Shown in pieces: positions 1-5,353 of a DNA stretch of 5,353 bases. Location of the stretch: the NCBI GenBank assembly GCA_026984715.1, contig JALSRO010000037.1, positions 1 to 5,353 on the forward strand. The letters run 5' to 3'. The position numbers and the translations under genes are program-made. This stretch comes from Chromatiales bacterium. Its GTDB lineage: Bacteria; Pseudomonadota; Gammaproteobacteria; Thiohalospirales; Thiohalospiraceae. Every line of letters starts with the position of its first letter. Within the stretch, counting starts at the first letter, position 1. The notes under the pieces were generated by a model. That model worked only from the letters and a program-made list of their open reading frames with translations. It searched no databases and had not been told where the DNA came from.

Positions 1-152
1 TGTTGCTAACACTGCAGATCCAACTCTGGAAGGGCTCTCCGGATGATCCACGCCGGCATCCCCTGGATCACCGATCCCTCGCTTGGCTGGTGTGAGCGTG
101 GGATAAATGGCCAGCAGCGGGGGAGAGTCACAAATGGATGATCTGTTCCCGT
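1..152. other. Region downstream of ilvD, no gene assigned
   Basis: No gene can be supported here. One plus-strand frame is open from the window edge to a TGA at 93-95, and another ends at TGA 44-46, so either could be the tail of an upstream gene, but the readable residues (30 and 14) match nothing I recognise. A 7-bp inverted repeat, TGATCCA at 44-50 and TGGATCA at 64-70, encloses 13 bases and has no T-run. It is therefore not a convincing terminator for ilvD, which ends at 153 and is transcribed towards this region. GATC occurs at 17, 45, 66, 73 and 140. Confidence 0.3.
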
Positions 153-2012
153 TCACTTCCGCAGACAATTCAGCTGGGATACGTCCCGAACCGCGCCCCG
201 CGCGGCAGAGGTGGTCATGGCCGCATAGGCACGCAGTGCGATGCTCACCTCCCGCTGCCGATCACGGGGTCGCCAGGCCTCCTCGCCCCTCGCGTCCATG
301 GCTCTGCGGCGCCGCTGCAGCTCGGAATCGGAAACCGCGACCCGTATGGTGCGCGCAGGAATATCGATCTCGATAGTATCCCCCTCCTCGATCAGCCCGA
401 TGGCACCCCCCTCGGCCGCTTCGGGAGAGACATGCCCGATGGAGAGCCCAGAGGTTCCACCGGAGAAGCGGCCATCGGTAATCAACGCGCACACTTTGCC
501 CAGCCCCTTGGACTTGAGGTAACTGGTGGGATAGAGCATCTCCTGCATTCCCGGCCCTCCACGGGGCCCTTCGTACCGAATCACAACCACATCCCCTGCC
601 TGGATACGATCCCCCAGAATCGCCTCCACGGCACTCTCCTGACTCTCGAATACACGCGCCGGCCCGGAAAACCGGAGGATCGACTCATCCACCCCGGCGG
701 TCTTCACCACACAACCATCCAGCGCGATATTTCCGTACAGTACGGCCAGGCCACCATCTTTGCTGTAGGCGTGCTGGAGATCCCGGATACAGCCACAGCT
801 CCGATCCAGATCCAGGTCGGACCAGCGCCGCTCCTGACTGAACGCCTTCTGGGTAGGGACGTTTCCAGGAGCTGCCCGAAACAGGGTGTGCACCCGCTCA
901 TCACTGGTGCTGCGAATATCCCAGTGTGCGATGGCATTCCCCAGCGTGGCACAGTGGATGGTGGGAACATCCCTGTTAAGCAGCCCCCCCCGATCCAGTT
1001 CACCCAGAATCGCCATCACTCCTCCAGCACGATGAACATCCTCCATGTGGTACCTGGAGGTTGCCGGCGCCACCTTGCAGAGGTTGGGAACCCGGCGTGA
1101 CAACCGATCTATATCCGCCATGTGAAAGGGAACCCCCGCCTCTTCGGCTGCGGCCAGCAGGTGCAGAACCGTGTTGGTGGACCCGCCCATGGCGATATCC
1201 AGCGACATGGCATTTTCGAACGCCTCAAAGGTCGCAATCGAGCGCGGCAGCACCGAATCATCATCCTGCTCGTAATACCGCCTGGCCAGATCGACTATGA
1301 GTCGGCCGGCCTCGAGAAACAGATCCTTGCGCTCCACATGAGTGGCCAGCAAAGTACCATTGCCCGGAAGAGAGAGCCCCAGCGCCTCGGTCAGACAGTT
1401 CATCGAATTGGCGGTGAACATCCCAGAACAGGAGCCACAGGTGGGACAGGCGGAGCGCTCCATGGCCAGCACATTGGCGTCGCTCTGACCAGGATCCGCT
1501 GCAGACACCATGGCATCCACCAGATCCAGATGCAGCTCTTCTCCATCTATCACCGCCTTGCCAGCCTCCATCGGCCCGCCGGAGATGAATACGGTGGGAA
1601 TATTGAGACGCAGAGCCGCATTGAGCATCCCGGGAGTGATCTTGTCGCAGTTGGAGATACATACCAACGCATCGGCGCAGTGGGCATTGACCATATACTC
1701 CACCGAATCGGAGATCAGCTCCCGTGATGGCAACGAATAGAGCATGCCACCATGCCCCATGGCGATACCGTCATCGATGGCGATGGTATTGAACTCCTTG
1801 GCCACGCCCCCCGCACGCTCAATCTGGTGCACCACCAACTGCCCCAGATCCTTCAGATGGACATGGCCCGGCACAAACTGGGTGAAGGAGTTGGCAACGG
1901 CGATGATCGGCTTGTCGAAATCGTCATTCTTCATCCCCGTGGCACGCCACAGGGCGCGGGCTCCCGCCATATTGCGGCCATGGGTAGTGGTACGTGAGCG
2001 ATATTCGGGCAT
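153..2012 (-). CDS. ilvD: Dihydroxy-acid dehydratase (IlvD)
   Basis: This cytoplasmic iron-sulfur enzyme dehydrates 2,3-dihydroxy-3-methylbutanoate and 2,3-dihydroxy-3-methylpentanoate to the keto acids that become valine and isoleucine. The 619 residues are close to the 616 of E. coli IlvD, and the two align from the first residues ([20 protein letters not shown]) almost to the end. Visible active-site residues are Asp81, Cys122 and Lys124 in NCDK, Cys195 in TCGSCSGMF, Glu491 in GGPGMQEM and the catalytic Ser517 in DGRFSGG. A third cysteine ligand, found near residue 49 in the stable 2Fe-2S branch (TPCN), is absent: the sequence there is FVPGH, as in the oxygen- and superoxide-sensitive E. 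coli enzyme. The ATG is preceded by AGGTG five bases upstream and agrees with the family start. The gene stands alone and diverges from argA; no other ilv gene is in view. The C-terminal tail (VSQLNCLRK) is slightly longer than in E. coli. Identification is secure. Confidence 0.98.
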   Translation of the reverse strand: MPEYRSRTTTHGRNMAGARALWRATGMKNDDFDKPIIAVANSFTQFVPGHVHLKDLGQLVVHQIERAGGVAKEFNTIAIDDGIAMGHGGMLYSLPSRELISDSVEYMVNAHCADALVCISNCDKITPGMLNAALRLNIPTVFISGGPMEAGKAVIDGEELHLDLVDAMVSAADPGQSDANVLAMERSACPTCGSCSGMFTANSMNCLTEALGLSLPGNGTLLATHVERKDLFLEAGRLIVDLARRYYEQDDDSVLPRSIATFEAFENAMSLDIAMGGSTNTVLHLLAAAEEAGVPFHMADIDRLSRRVPNLCKVAPATSRYHMEDVHRAGGVMAILGELDRGGLLNRDVPTIHCATLGNAIAHWDIRSTSDERVHTLFRAAPGNVPTQKAFSQERRWSDLDLDRSCGCIRDLQHAYSKDGGLAVLYGNIALDGCVVKTAGVDESILRFSGPARVFESQESAVEAILGDRIQAGDVVVIRYEGPRGGPGMQEMLYPTSYLKSKGLGKVCALITDGRFSGGTSGLSIGHVSPEAAEGGAIGLIEEGDTIEIDIPARTIRVAVSDSELQRRRRAMDARGEEAWRPRDRQREVSIALRAYAAMTTSAARGAVRDVSQLNCLRK

Positions 2013-2017
2013 AATTG

Positions 2018-2070
2018 CACCTGCGGCAGATTAAAAGGATAATTATAAACCATCTGCAGGGCTCCTCTGG
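2018..2070 (-). promoter_or_regulatory. Probable ilvD promoter and ribosome binding site
   Basis: On the minus strand a perfect -10 hexamer TATAAT occupies 2042-2047, about 30 bases before the ilvD start, giving a predicted transcript start near 2035 and a short leader. No good -35 hexamer sits at the usual distance (about 2064-2070 reads CCAGAG), so the promoter may be weak or activator-dependent. The ribosome binding site is AGGTG (2018-2022). GCAGAT at 2026-2031 and ATCTGC at 2052-2057 form an inverted repeat around the -10 element. No attenuator or leader peptide of the kind known from E. coli ilv operons is seen. Confidence 0.5.
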
Positions 2071-2253
2071 ATAGTAATTTTTTCGCGAGAGCAAGAAAGA
2101 GTAGCGGATTCGAATGCAGGGCCAACACCGCTATCGCGGGAAGAGTGCCTCTGTTGGGGCTACAGCCACCGGCTCATCGCTTCCCCGGGAGCTCCAGATA
2201 GACCGGGAACCAGAACACCAGACAGCACGGAATCAGATCACATCTACTATAAA
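2071..2253 (+). promoter_or_regulatory. argA upstream region, promoter not resolved
   Basis: This part of the divergent spacer must supply argA transcription, yet no clear sigma70 pair is seen at a workable distance. TATAAA at 2248-2253 and TACTAT at 2245-2250 touch the start codon, so a transcript begun from either would start inside the gene. An 8-bp palindrome ATTCGAAT lies at 2108-2115; it has the opposite half-site order to an ArgR box (TGAAT then ATTCA), and no ArgR-like site was found. A GATC lies at 2236-2239, 15 bases before the start codon. GGGAAG at 2138-2143 and CTTCCC at 2180-2185 could form a weak, long-looped stem. Confidence 0.25.
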
Positions 2254-3570
2254 ATGCAGCCCGATACCCCCTCTTTTATCCACTGGTTCCGTAACTCCGC
2301 CCCCTATATCAACGCCTTTCGTGACGCCACCTTCGTCATCTCATTTGGCGGCGACGCCATCGAGGGACCCGGCTTTCCTCACCTGGTGCACGACTTCGCA
2401 CTGCTCAACAGCCTGGGAATACGGTTGATACTTGTCTATGGGGCACGCAGGCGCATCGAACGAATCCTGAATGAACGACATATCGTGAGCCGCTGTCACC
2501 GAGGCCTGCGTATCACCGACCATGCTGCGCTGGAGTGCGTCAAACAGGCGGTCGGTACCCTGCGCCTCGAGATCGAGGCACTGCTCTCCATGGGACTCGC
2601 CAACTCTCCAATGGCCGGCGCTGCCATTCGTATCACATCAGGCAATTTCGTTACCGCCCAGCCCCTGGGGATCCGTAACGGTGTGGATTACCAGCACACC
2701 GGTGTAGTTCGCCGTATCGACGCAGCGGCCATCGAGCAACACCTGGATGACGGCAGTATCGTCTTGCTGCCACCGCTGGGGTACTCCCCTACGGGTGAGA
2801 TATTCAACCTGAGCGCCGAACAGGTGGCCTGCTCGGTGAGCAAGGCACTCACCACGGACAAACTGATATATTTGGTAGAGGCCGTCGGGCTGCAGGATGA
2901 GAACGGGGAACTGATCCGAGAGCTGACCGTAGTCGAGGCACAGCGACAACTGGACAGCCGCAGCAATCTTCCCGCCACCGTCTCGGAACCTCTCCGCAAC
3001 GCCATCGACGCATGCCGGGCAGGTGTCCAGCGTGCGCACCTCCTGGACAGTCGTCTGGACGGCTCCCTGTTGCAGGAGTTGTTCAGCCGCGATGGCAGCG
3101 GCACCCTGCTGACACTGGAGCGGTTCGAAGGGATCCGTCCTGCACTAATCGACGACGTTGGCGGCATCCTGGAGCTGATCGCTCCACTGGAGGAAGCGGG
3201 CATACTGGTGCACCGCTCCCGCGAATGGCTGGAGACAGAGATCGACCATTTCAGCGTTGTGGAACGTGATGGTGCCATCATCGGCTGTGCCGCCCTGCAC
3301 CCCTTCGAAGACGAAAAGATTGCCGAAGTCGCCGGCTTGGCAGTTCACCCGGATTACCGGGGACAACAACGCGGCGGACGGCTGCTGGAATATGTAGAGC
3401 AGAAAGCGAGAAAACTGGGCATCGAACGGCTGTTCGTTCTAACCACCCACTCCCCCCACTGGTTCCGGGAGCGCGGATTCCGGCCGGCGACCATCGGGGA
3501 GCTGCCGGTAGCGCGCCAGGCTCTCTACAACTACCAACGCAACTCACGAGTCTTCATCAAATCACTGTGA
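2254..3570 (+). CDS. argA: N-acetylglutamate synthase (ArgA)
   Basis: This enzyme transfers acetyl from acetyl-CoA to glutamate, the first step of arginine synthesis in the cytoplasm, and family members are usually inhibited by arginine. The 438 residues (E. coli ArgA has 443) comprise an amino-acid-kinase-like domain at roughly 20-280 and a GNAT acetyltransferase domain at roughly 290-438. Shared stretches include NSLGIRLILVYGAR (52-65), SGNFVTAQPLG (129-139), ELFSRDG (275-281), the acetyl-CoA loop VHPDYRGQQRGG (364-375), LFVLTTHSPHWFRERGF (393-409) and LYNYQR (424-429). The kinase-like domain does not imply kinase activity in this family. The ATG at 2254 fits the usual family start, and there is no in-frame ATG, GTG or TTG nearby on either side, although the frame is open back to about 2035. 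No Shine-Dalgarno sequence precedes it; instead TATAAA abuts the start codon. The last four bases are shared with dam. Identification is secure. Confidence 0.97.
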   Translation: MQPDTPSFIHWFRNSAPYINAFRDATFVISFGGDAIEGPGFPHLVHDFALLNSLGIRLILVYGARRRIERILNERHIVSRCHRGLRITDHAALECVKQAVGTLRLEIEALLSMGLANSPMAGAAIRITSGNFVTAQPLGIRNGVDYQHTGVVRRIDAAAIEQHLDDGSIVLLPPLGYSPTGEIFNLSAEQVACSVSKALTTDKLIYLVEAVGLQDENGELIRELTVVEAQRQLDSRSNLPATVSEPLRNAIDACRAGVQRAHLLDSRLDGSLLQELFSRDGSGTLLTLERFEGIRPALIDDVGGILELIAPLEEAGILVHRSREWLETEIDHFSVVERDGAIIGCAALHPFEDEKIAEVAGLAVHPDYRGQQRGGRLLEYVEQKARKLGIERLFVLTTHSPHWFRERGFRPATIGELPVARQALYNYQRNSRVFIKSL

Positions 3571-4400
3571 CAAAACCGCAACAGAGGCGTTTCAATCGCC
3601 CGTTTCTCAAATGGGCGGGCAACAAATACCGCGTCCTTAAACAGATTCTGCCACAGCTTCCCCCGGGAGAGTGTCTGATCGAACCTTTCGCCGGTTCCTG
3701 TGCCGTGTTCCTGAACACCGACTACCCCCGTTATCTGATCAGCGACATCAATCCCGACCTGATCCGTCTCTACCAGATCCTGAAGCAGGAGGGTGAACCC
3801 TTCATACGTTATGCCCGGAAGCTGTTCACCTCACACAACAACAGTGAAGAGCGGTACTACCGCCTGCGTGGCCGTTTCAACGACAGCAGTGACGAGGTGG
3901 AGAAGGCAGCGCTGTTCCTCTACCTCAATCGTCACGGCTACAACGGCCTGTGCCGCTACAACAACGCCCACCAGTTCAACGTCCCCTTCGGGCGTTATCG
4001 GCGCCCCTATTTCCCGCAGCGGGAGATGCGACAGTTTCACCATAAGGCGCAGCTGGCACAGTTTCTCTGCCAGGACTTCACTACCACCATCTCCCAGGCC
4101 CCTGCCGGCAGCGTCATCTACGCGGATCCGCCCTATGTCCCTCTCAACACCACCGCCTCTTTCACCAGCTATAGCAGTGGCGGCTTCACCAGCGGACAGC
4201 AAAAGAGACTGGCCGAAATCGCGGAACAGGCGGCACAGCGAGGCATCCCGGTCCTTATCTCCAACCACGATACGCCATTTGTGCGAGAGATCTACCGCAG
4301 TGCCACCCTGACGAAATTCAAGGTCCGACGCTCCATCAGCTGCAACGGCCAACAACGTAACGATGCGGCTGAGCTGCTCGGCCTGTTCACTCCTGATTAG
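3567..4400 (+). CDS. dam: DNA adenine methylase (Dam, GATC-type)
   Basis: This protein transfers methyl from S-adenosylmethionine to N6 of adenine, by family resemblance in GATC. The 277 residues compare with 278 in E. coli Dam. Features in order: N-terminal FLKWAGNKY (13-21), SAM-binding EPFAGSC (39-45), NRHGYNGLCRYN (121-132) and FNVPFGRY (137-144) of the DNA-contacting region, catalytic DPPY at 187-190, PVLISNHDT (228-236) and RRSISCNGQQR (254-264). The order, with the FxGxG-type motif before DPPY, is that of the alpha class. Two differences from E. coli stand out: WAGGK reads WAGNK, and the second glycine of FxGxG is cysteine. The catalytic motif is intact, so activity is expected. The start is GTG at 3567, overlapping the argA stop as GTGA, with no separate ribosome binding site, which implies coupling to argA. 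E. coli dam instead lies in the aroK-aroB-damX cluster. A solitary methylase is likely because no restriction gene is adjacent. Confidence 0.95.
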   Translation: MTKPQQRRFNRPFLKWAGNKYRVLKQILPQLPPGECLIEPFAGSCAVFLNTDYPRYLISDINPDLIRLYQILKQEGEPFIRYARKLFTSHNNSEERYYRLRGRFNDSSDEVEKAALFLYLNRHGYNGLCRYNNAHQFNVPFGRYRRPYFPQREMRQFHHKAQLAQFLCQDFTTTISQAPAGSVIYADPPYVPLNTTASFTSYSSGGFTSGQQKRLAEIAEQAAQRGIPVLISNHDTPFVREIYRSATLTKFKVRRSISCNGQQRNDAAELLGLFTPD

Positions 4401-4419
4401 TCTATAATAGACATATCAG
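4393..4419. promoter_or_regulatory. 27-bp near-palindrome, candidate operator of sodB
   Basis: The perfect 13-bp palindrome GTCTATAATAGAC (4400-4412) is flanked on the same centre (base 4406) by CTGAT (4393-4397) and ATCAG (4415-4419). Of 13 paired positions, 11 match; only 4398/4414 and 4399/4413 fail. It starts inside the last codons of dam and covers the predicted -35 element of sodB, a usual place for a repressor site. The same sequence could form a weak RNA hairpin, but no T-run follows, so a terminator is less likely. The binding protein is unknown; the pattern did not match the OxyR, FNR or ArgR sites I know. Confidence 0.45.
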
Positions 4420-4443
4420 ACATTCACAATATAATCCGGGATC
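4408..4443 (+). promoter_or_regulatory. Probable sigma70-type promoter of sodB
   Basis: TAGACA (4408-4413, five of six consensus bases) is followed after 16 bases by a perfect TATAAT (4430-4435). The predicted transcript start is near 4442, leaving a leader of about 49 bases before the GTG start. A second TATAAT at 4403-4408 lacks a matching -35. A GATC site (4440-4443) overlaps the predicted start point. This promoter would make sodB transcription independent of argA-dam. Confidence 0.65.
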
Positions 4444-4490
4444 GAAGAAACACCCGAGTTGCCCGAATCAACAGCTAGGAGACCCACATC

Positions 4491-5087
4491 GTGGAACACA
4501 GACTGCCACCGTTACCATTTGCACAAGATGCACTCGCCCCCAGGATTTCAGCCGAGACACTCGAATACCACTATGGCAAACACCACGCTGCCTATGTAAC
4601 CAACCTCAACAAACTGATCCCAGGCACCGAATTCGAGAACCTGCCGCTGGAGGAGATCATAACAACGGCACCTGCAGGCCCCATCTTCAACAACGCCGCA
4701 CAGGTGTGGAACCACACCTTCTACTGGAACTGCCTGACCCCCGACGGCGGTGGGGAGCCCAACGGCGCGCTGGCCGACGCGATCAAACGGGAGTTCGGCT
4801 CTTTCGGCGAGTTCAAGCAGCAGCTCTCCACCTCCGCGGCCACCAACTTCGGGTCCGGCTGGAGCTGGCTTGTCCGTAACCCCGGTGGCTCCCTCCAGGT
4901 GGTCAACACCAGCAATGCCGGTTGCCCGTTGACCGCAGGACAGACTCCTCTGCTGACCATCGATGTCTGGGAGCACGCCTACTATATCGACTACCGTAAC
5001 GCCCGTCCCGCCTACATCGACTCATTCTGGGAGCTGGTGAACTGGGATTTCGTTGCTAGCAATCTCGGCGACTCGGCATCCGAGTAG
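4491..5087 (+). CDS. sodB: Iron superoxide dismutase (SodB)
   Basis: This enzyme converts superoxide to oxygen and hydrogen peroxide in the cytoplasm; no signal peptide is present. The 198 residues match E. coli SodB (about 193) along their length. The four metal ligands are His27 (YHYGKHH), His75 (VWNHTFYW), Asp158 and His162 ([13 protein letters not shown]). Gln71 in NNAAQVWNH is the active-site glutamine contributed by the N-terminal half in iron enzymes; manganese enzymes place the equivalent glutamine in the C-terminal half, which supports the iron call, although metal use cannot be proved by sequence. The start is GTG, chosen because AGGAG (4477-4481) lies nine bases upstream and because [10 protein letters not shown] aligns with the E. 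coli start. The C-terminus is extended by a few acidic and polar residues (GDSASE). The gene has its own promoter and a palindrome upstream, and hairpins follow. Identification is secure. Confidence 0.97.
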   Translation: MEHRLPPLPFAQDALAPRISAETLEYHYGKHHAAYVTNLNKLIPGTEFENLPLEEIITTAPAGPIFNNAAQVWNHTFYWNCLTPDGGGEPNGALADAIKREFGSFGEFKQQLSTSAATNFGSGWSWLVRNPGGSLQVVNTSNAGCPLTAGQTPLLTIDVWEHAYYIDYRNARPAYIDSFWELVNWDFVASNLGDSASE

Positions 5088-5110
5088 ACGACATCCGGGA
5101 CCAGGGTTCC
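5071..5110 (+). repeat. Two small hairpins at the 3' end of sodB
   Basis: ACTCGG (5071-5076) and CCGAGT (5080-5085) form a 6-bp stem with a CAT loop that overlaps the last codons and stop of sodB. GGGAC (5097-5101) and GTTCC (5106-5110) can form a 5-bp stem with one G-U pair. Neither is followed by a T-run. They may protect the sodB mRNA end, but this is inference. Confidence 0.35.
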
Positions 5111-5128
5111 GCCCCGGCGCAATGCCCC

Positions 5129-5159
5129 ATCCGCCTCCCATGACGTGGGGGAGGCGGAT
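5129..5159. repeat. Strong 11-bp hairpin downstream of sodB
   Basis: ATCCGCCTCCC (5129-5139) pairs perfectly with GGGAGGCGGAT (5149-5159) across a 9-base loop. It is GC-rich and stable, but no T-run follows on the plus strand and none precedes on the minus strand, so a standard intrinsic terminator is not supported. It could be an mRNA 3' stabiliser, part of a dispersed palindromic repeat, or an atypical terminator for sodB. Confidence 0.6.
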
Positions 5160-5185
5160 AGCCGGATACCGCCGGTTCGGCGGCT
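5160..5185. repeat. Second GC-rich hairpin, adjacent to the first
   Basis: CCGCCG (5169-5174) pairs with CGGCGG (5178-5183) around a GTT loop; AGCCG (5160-5164) can alternatively pair with CGGCT (5181-5185). It follows the 5129-5159 hairpin without a gap. The pair of neighbouring stems recalls the layout of REP/BIME-type elements, but the consensus is not one I recognise and other copies cannot be seen in this window. Confidence 0.4.
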
Positions 5186-5232
5186 GGATTGAACCACAAA
5201 ACAAAGAGTTGGCTGAAACCACACTGCAATAG

Positions 5233-5261
5233 TTGCATTGTAGTGAATATAGCGATATAAT
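5233..5261 (+). promoter_or_regulatory. Probable promoter ahead of the putative argD
   Basis: TTGCAT (5233-5238) is followed after 17 bases by a perfect TATAAT (5256-5261), predicting a transcript start near 5268. The first three -35 bases match consensus; the rest do not. The -10 context ATATAATCCG is identical to that of the sodB promoter (4429-4438). Confidence 0.6.
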
Positions 5262-5275
5262 CCGCTTTTCCGACT

Positions 5276-5308
5276 GGCGGTCCCTAGACAGGACTGCCTT
5301 TTTGTTTT
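5276..5308 (+). terminator. Intrinsic-terminator-like hairpin in the leader of the putative argD
   Basis: GGCGGTCC (5276-5283) pairs with GGACTGCC (5291-5298), 8 bp with one G-U pair, around a 7-base loop. TTTTTGTTTT follows directly (5299-5308). This is the textbook form of a Rho-independent terminator on the plus strand. It lies between the predicted promoter (5233-5261) and the ribosome binding site (5311-5315), so it may act as an attenuator of the downstream gene, or simply end transcripts arriving from sodB. Confidence 0.7.
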
Positions 5309-5324
5309 GGGGAGGATGAACCCG

Positions 5325-5353
5325 ATGTCCGACAATCTCATGGACACCTACGC
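5325..5353 (+). CDS. argD: Start of a gene, probably acetylornithine aminotransferase (partial)
   Basis: Only the first ten residues (MSDNLMDTYA) are in the window. They resemble the beginning of gammaproteobacterial acetylornithine/succinyldiaminopimelate aminotransferases, which commonly open with MS, a few variable residues, then a methionine and TYAR. If right, the product is a pyridoxal-phosphate enzyme that converts N-acetylglutamate semialdehyde and glutamate to N-acetylornithine and 2-oxoglutarate, three steps after ArgA. The ATG at 5325 is preferred because GGGGAGG (5309-5315) ends nine bases before it; an in-frame ATG at 5316 directly abuts that site and is too close. The gene runs off the window edge. 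The presence of a gene is well supported by the ribosome binding site and promoter; the product name rests on a very short match. Confidence 0.5.

Noticed and set aside
17..76. Four GATC sites in 60 bases, as at a replication origin or SeqA region
   Set aside because: GATC is common all through the window, including within ilvD, and no DnaA boxes or AT-rich unwinding region are seen nearby.
43..141. Small open frame of 32 codons starting ATG at 43
   Set aside because: It has no clear ribosome binding site or recognisable product.
138..1100. Long plus-strand open frame of 320 codons opposite ilvD
   Set aside because: It lies entirely antisense to the tail of ilvD, its product has no recognisable domain, and ilvD matches its family throughout. 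The same applies to the frame at 1122-1727.
2108..2115. ATTCGAAT palindrome as an ArgR site ahead of argA
   Set aside because: The half-sites are in the wrong order for an ARG box and the flanks do not match.
2114..2428. Plus-strand open frame of 104 codons spanning the argA start
   Set aside because: It has no ribosome binding site at a workable distance and over half of it overlaps argA in another frame. An unrecognised short upstream ORF cannot be wholly excluded.
2688..3281. Minus-strand open frame of 197 codons opposite argA
   Set aside because: It is serine/arginine-rich with no family resemblance and sits opposite a well-identified gene.
3831..4355. Minus-strand open frame of 174 codons opposite dam
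   Set aside because: It is antisense to conserved Dam motifs, including DPPY, and has no recognisable domain.
5265..5315. CTTTTCC at 5265-5271 pairing with GGGGAGG at 5309-5315 to hide the ribosome binding site
   Set aside because: It needs three G-U pairs, and the predicted transcript start near 5268 would remove part of the first arm.
5012..5347. Minus-strand open frame of 111 codons across the sodB-argD gap
   Set aside because: It runs through the hairpins, promoter and terminator and into sodB, and the product resembles nothing.

Overview
The window reads as a chromosomal segment of a gammaproteobacterium with fairly high GC content. All four complete proteins align residue for residue, from memory, with the Escherichia coli/Pseudomonas types: E. 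coli-type dihydroxy-acid dehydratase, the bifunctional-fold ArgA type of N-acetylglutamate synthase, a Dam-type GATC adenine methylase and an iron superoxide dismutase. The gene order does not match E. coli or other enteric bacteria. It would suit a member of the Chromatiales or of the sulfur-oxidising gammaproteobacteria, but that placement is inference and the genus cannot be named from the sequence.

Layout. Positions 1-152 hold no gene that can be supported. ilvD (153-2012) lies on the minus strand. A 241-base divergent region (2013-2253) carries a likely ilvD promoter and the upstream region of argA. argA (2254-3570) and dam (3567-4400) are on the plus strand and overlap by four bases (GTGA), so they are probably translationally coupled. 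A 90-base gap (4401-4490) has a good sigma70-type promoter and a long palindrome ahead of sodB (4491-5087). Positions 5088-5324 hold a cluster of hairpins, then a promoter, then an intrinsic-terminator-like hairpin with a T-run. A last gene begins at 5325 and runs out of the window; its ten readable residues resemble the start of acetylornithine aminotransferase (argD).

How the genes relate. ArgA commits glutamate to arginine synthesis and ArgD, if correctly called, acts three steps later. IlvD serves isoleucine and valine synthesis. Dam and SodB are housekeeping functions for DNA marking and superoxide removal. No mobile element, CRISPR array, rRNA or tRNA is visible.

No new biological system is evident here. 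The points most worth checking are regulatory: a 27-bp near-palindrome over the -35 element of sodB, a terminator hairpin between promoter and ribosome binding site of the putative argD, and the coupling of dam to argA.
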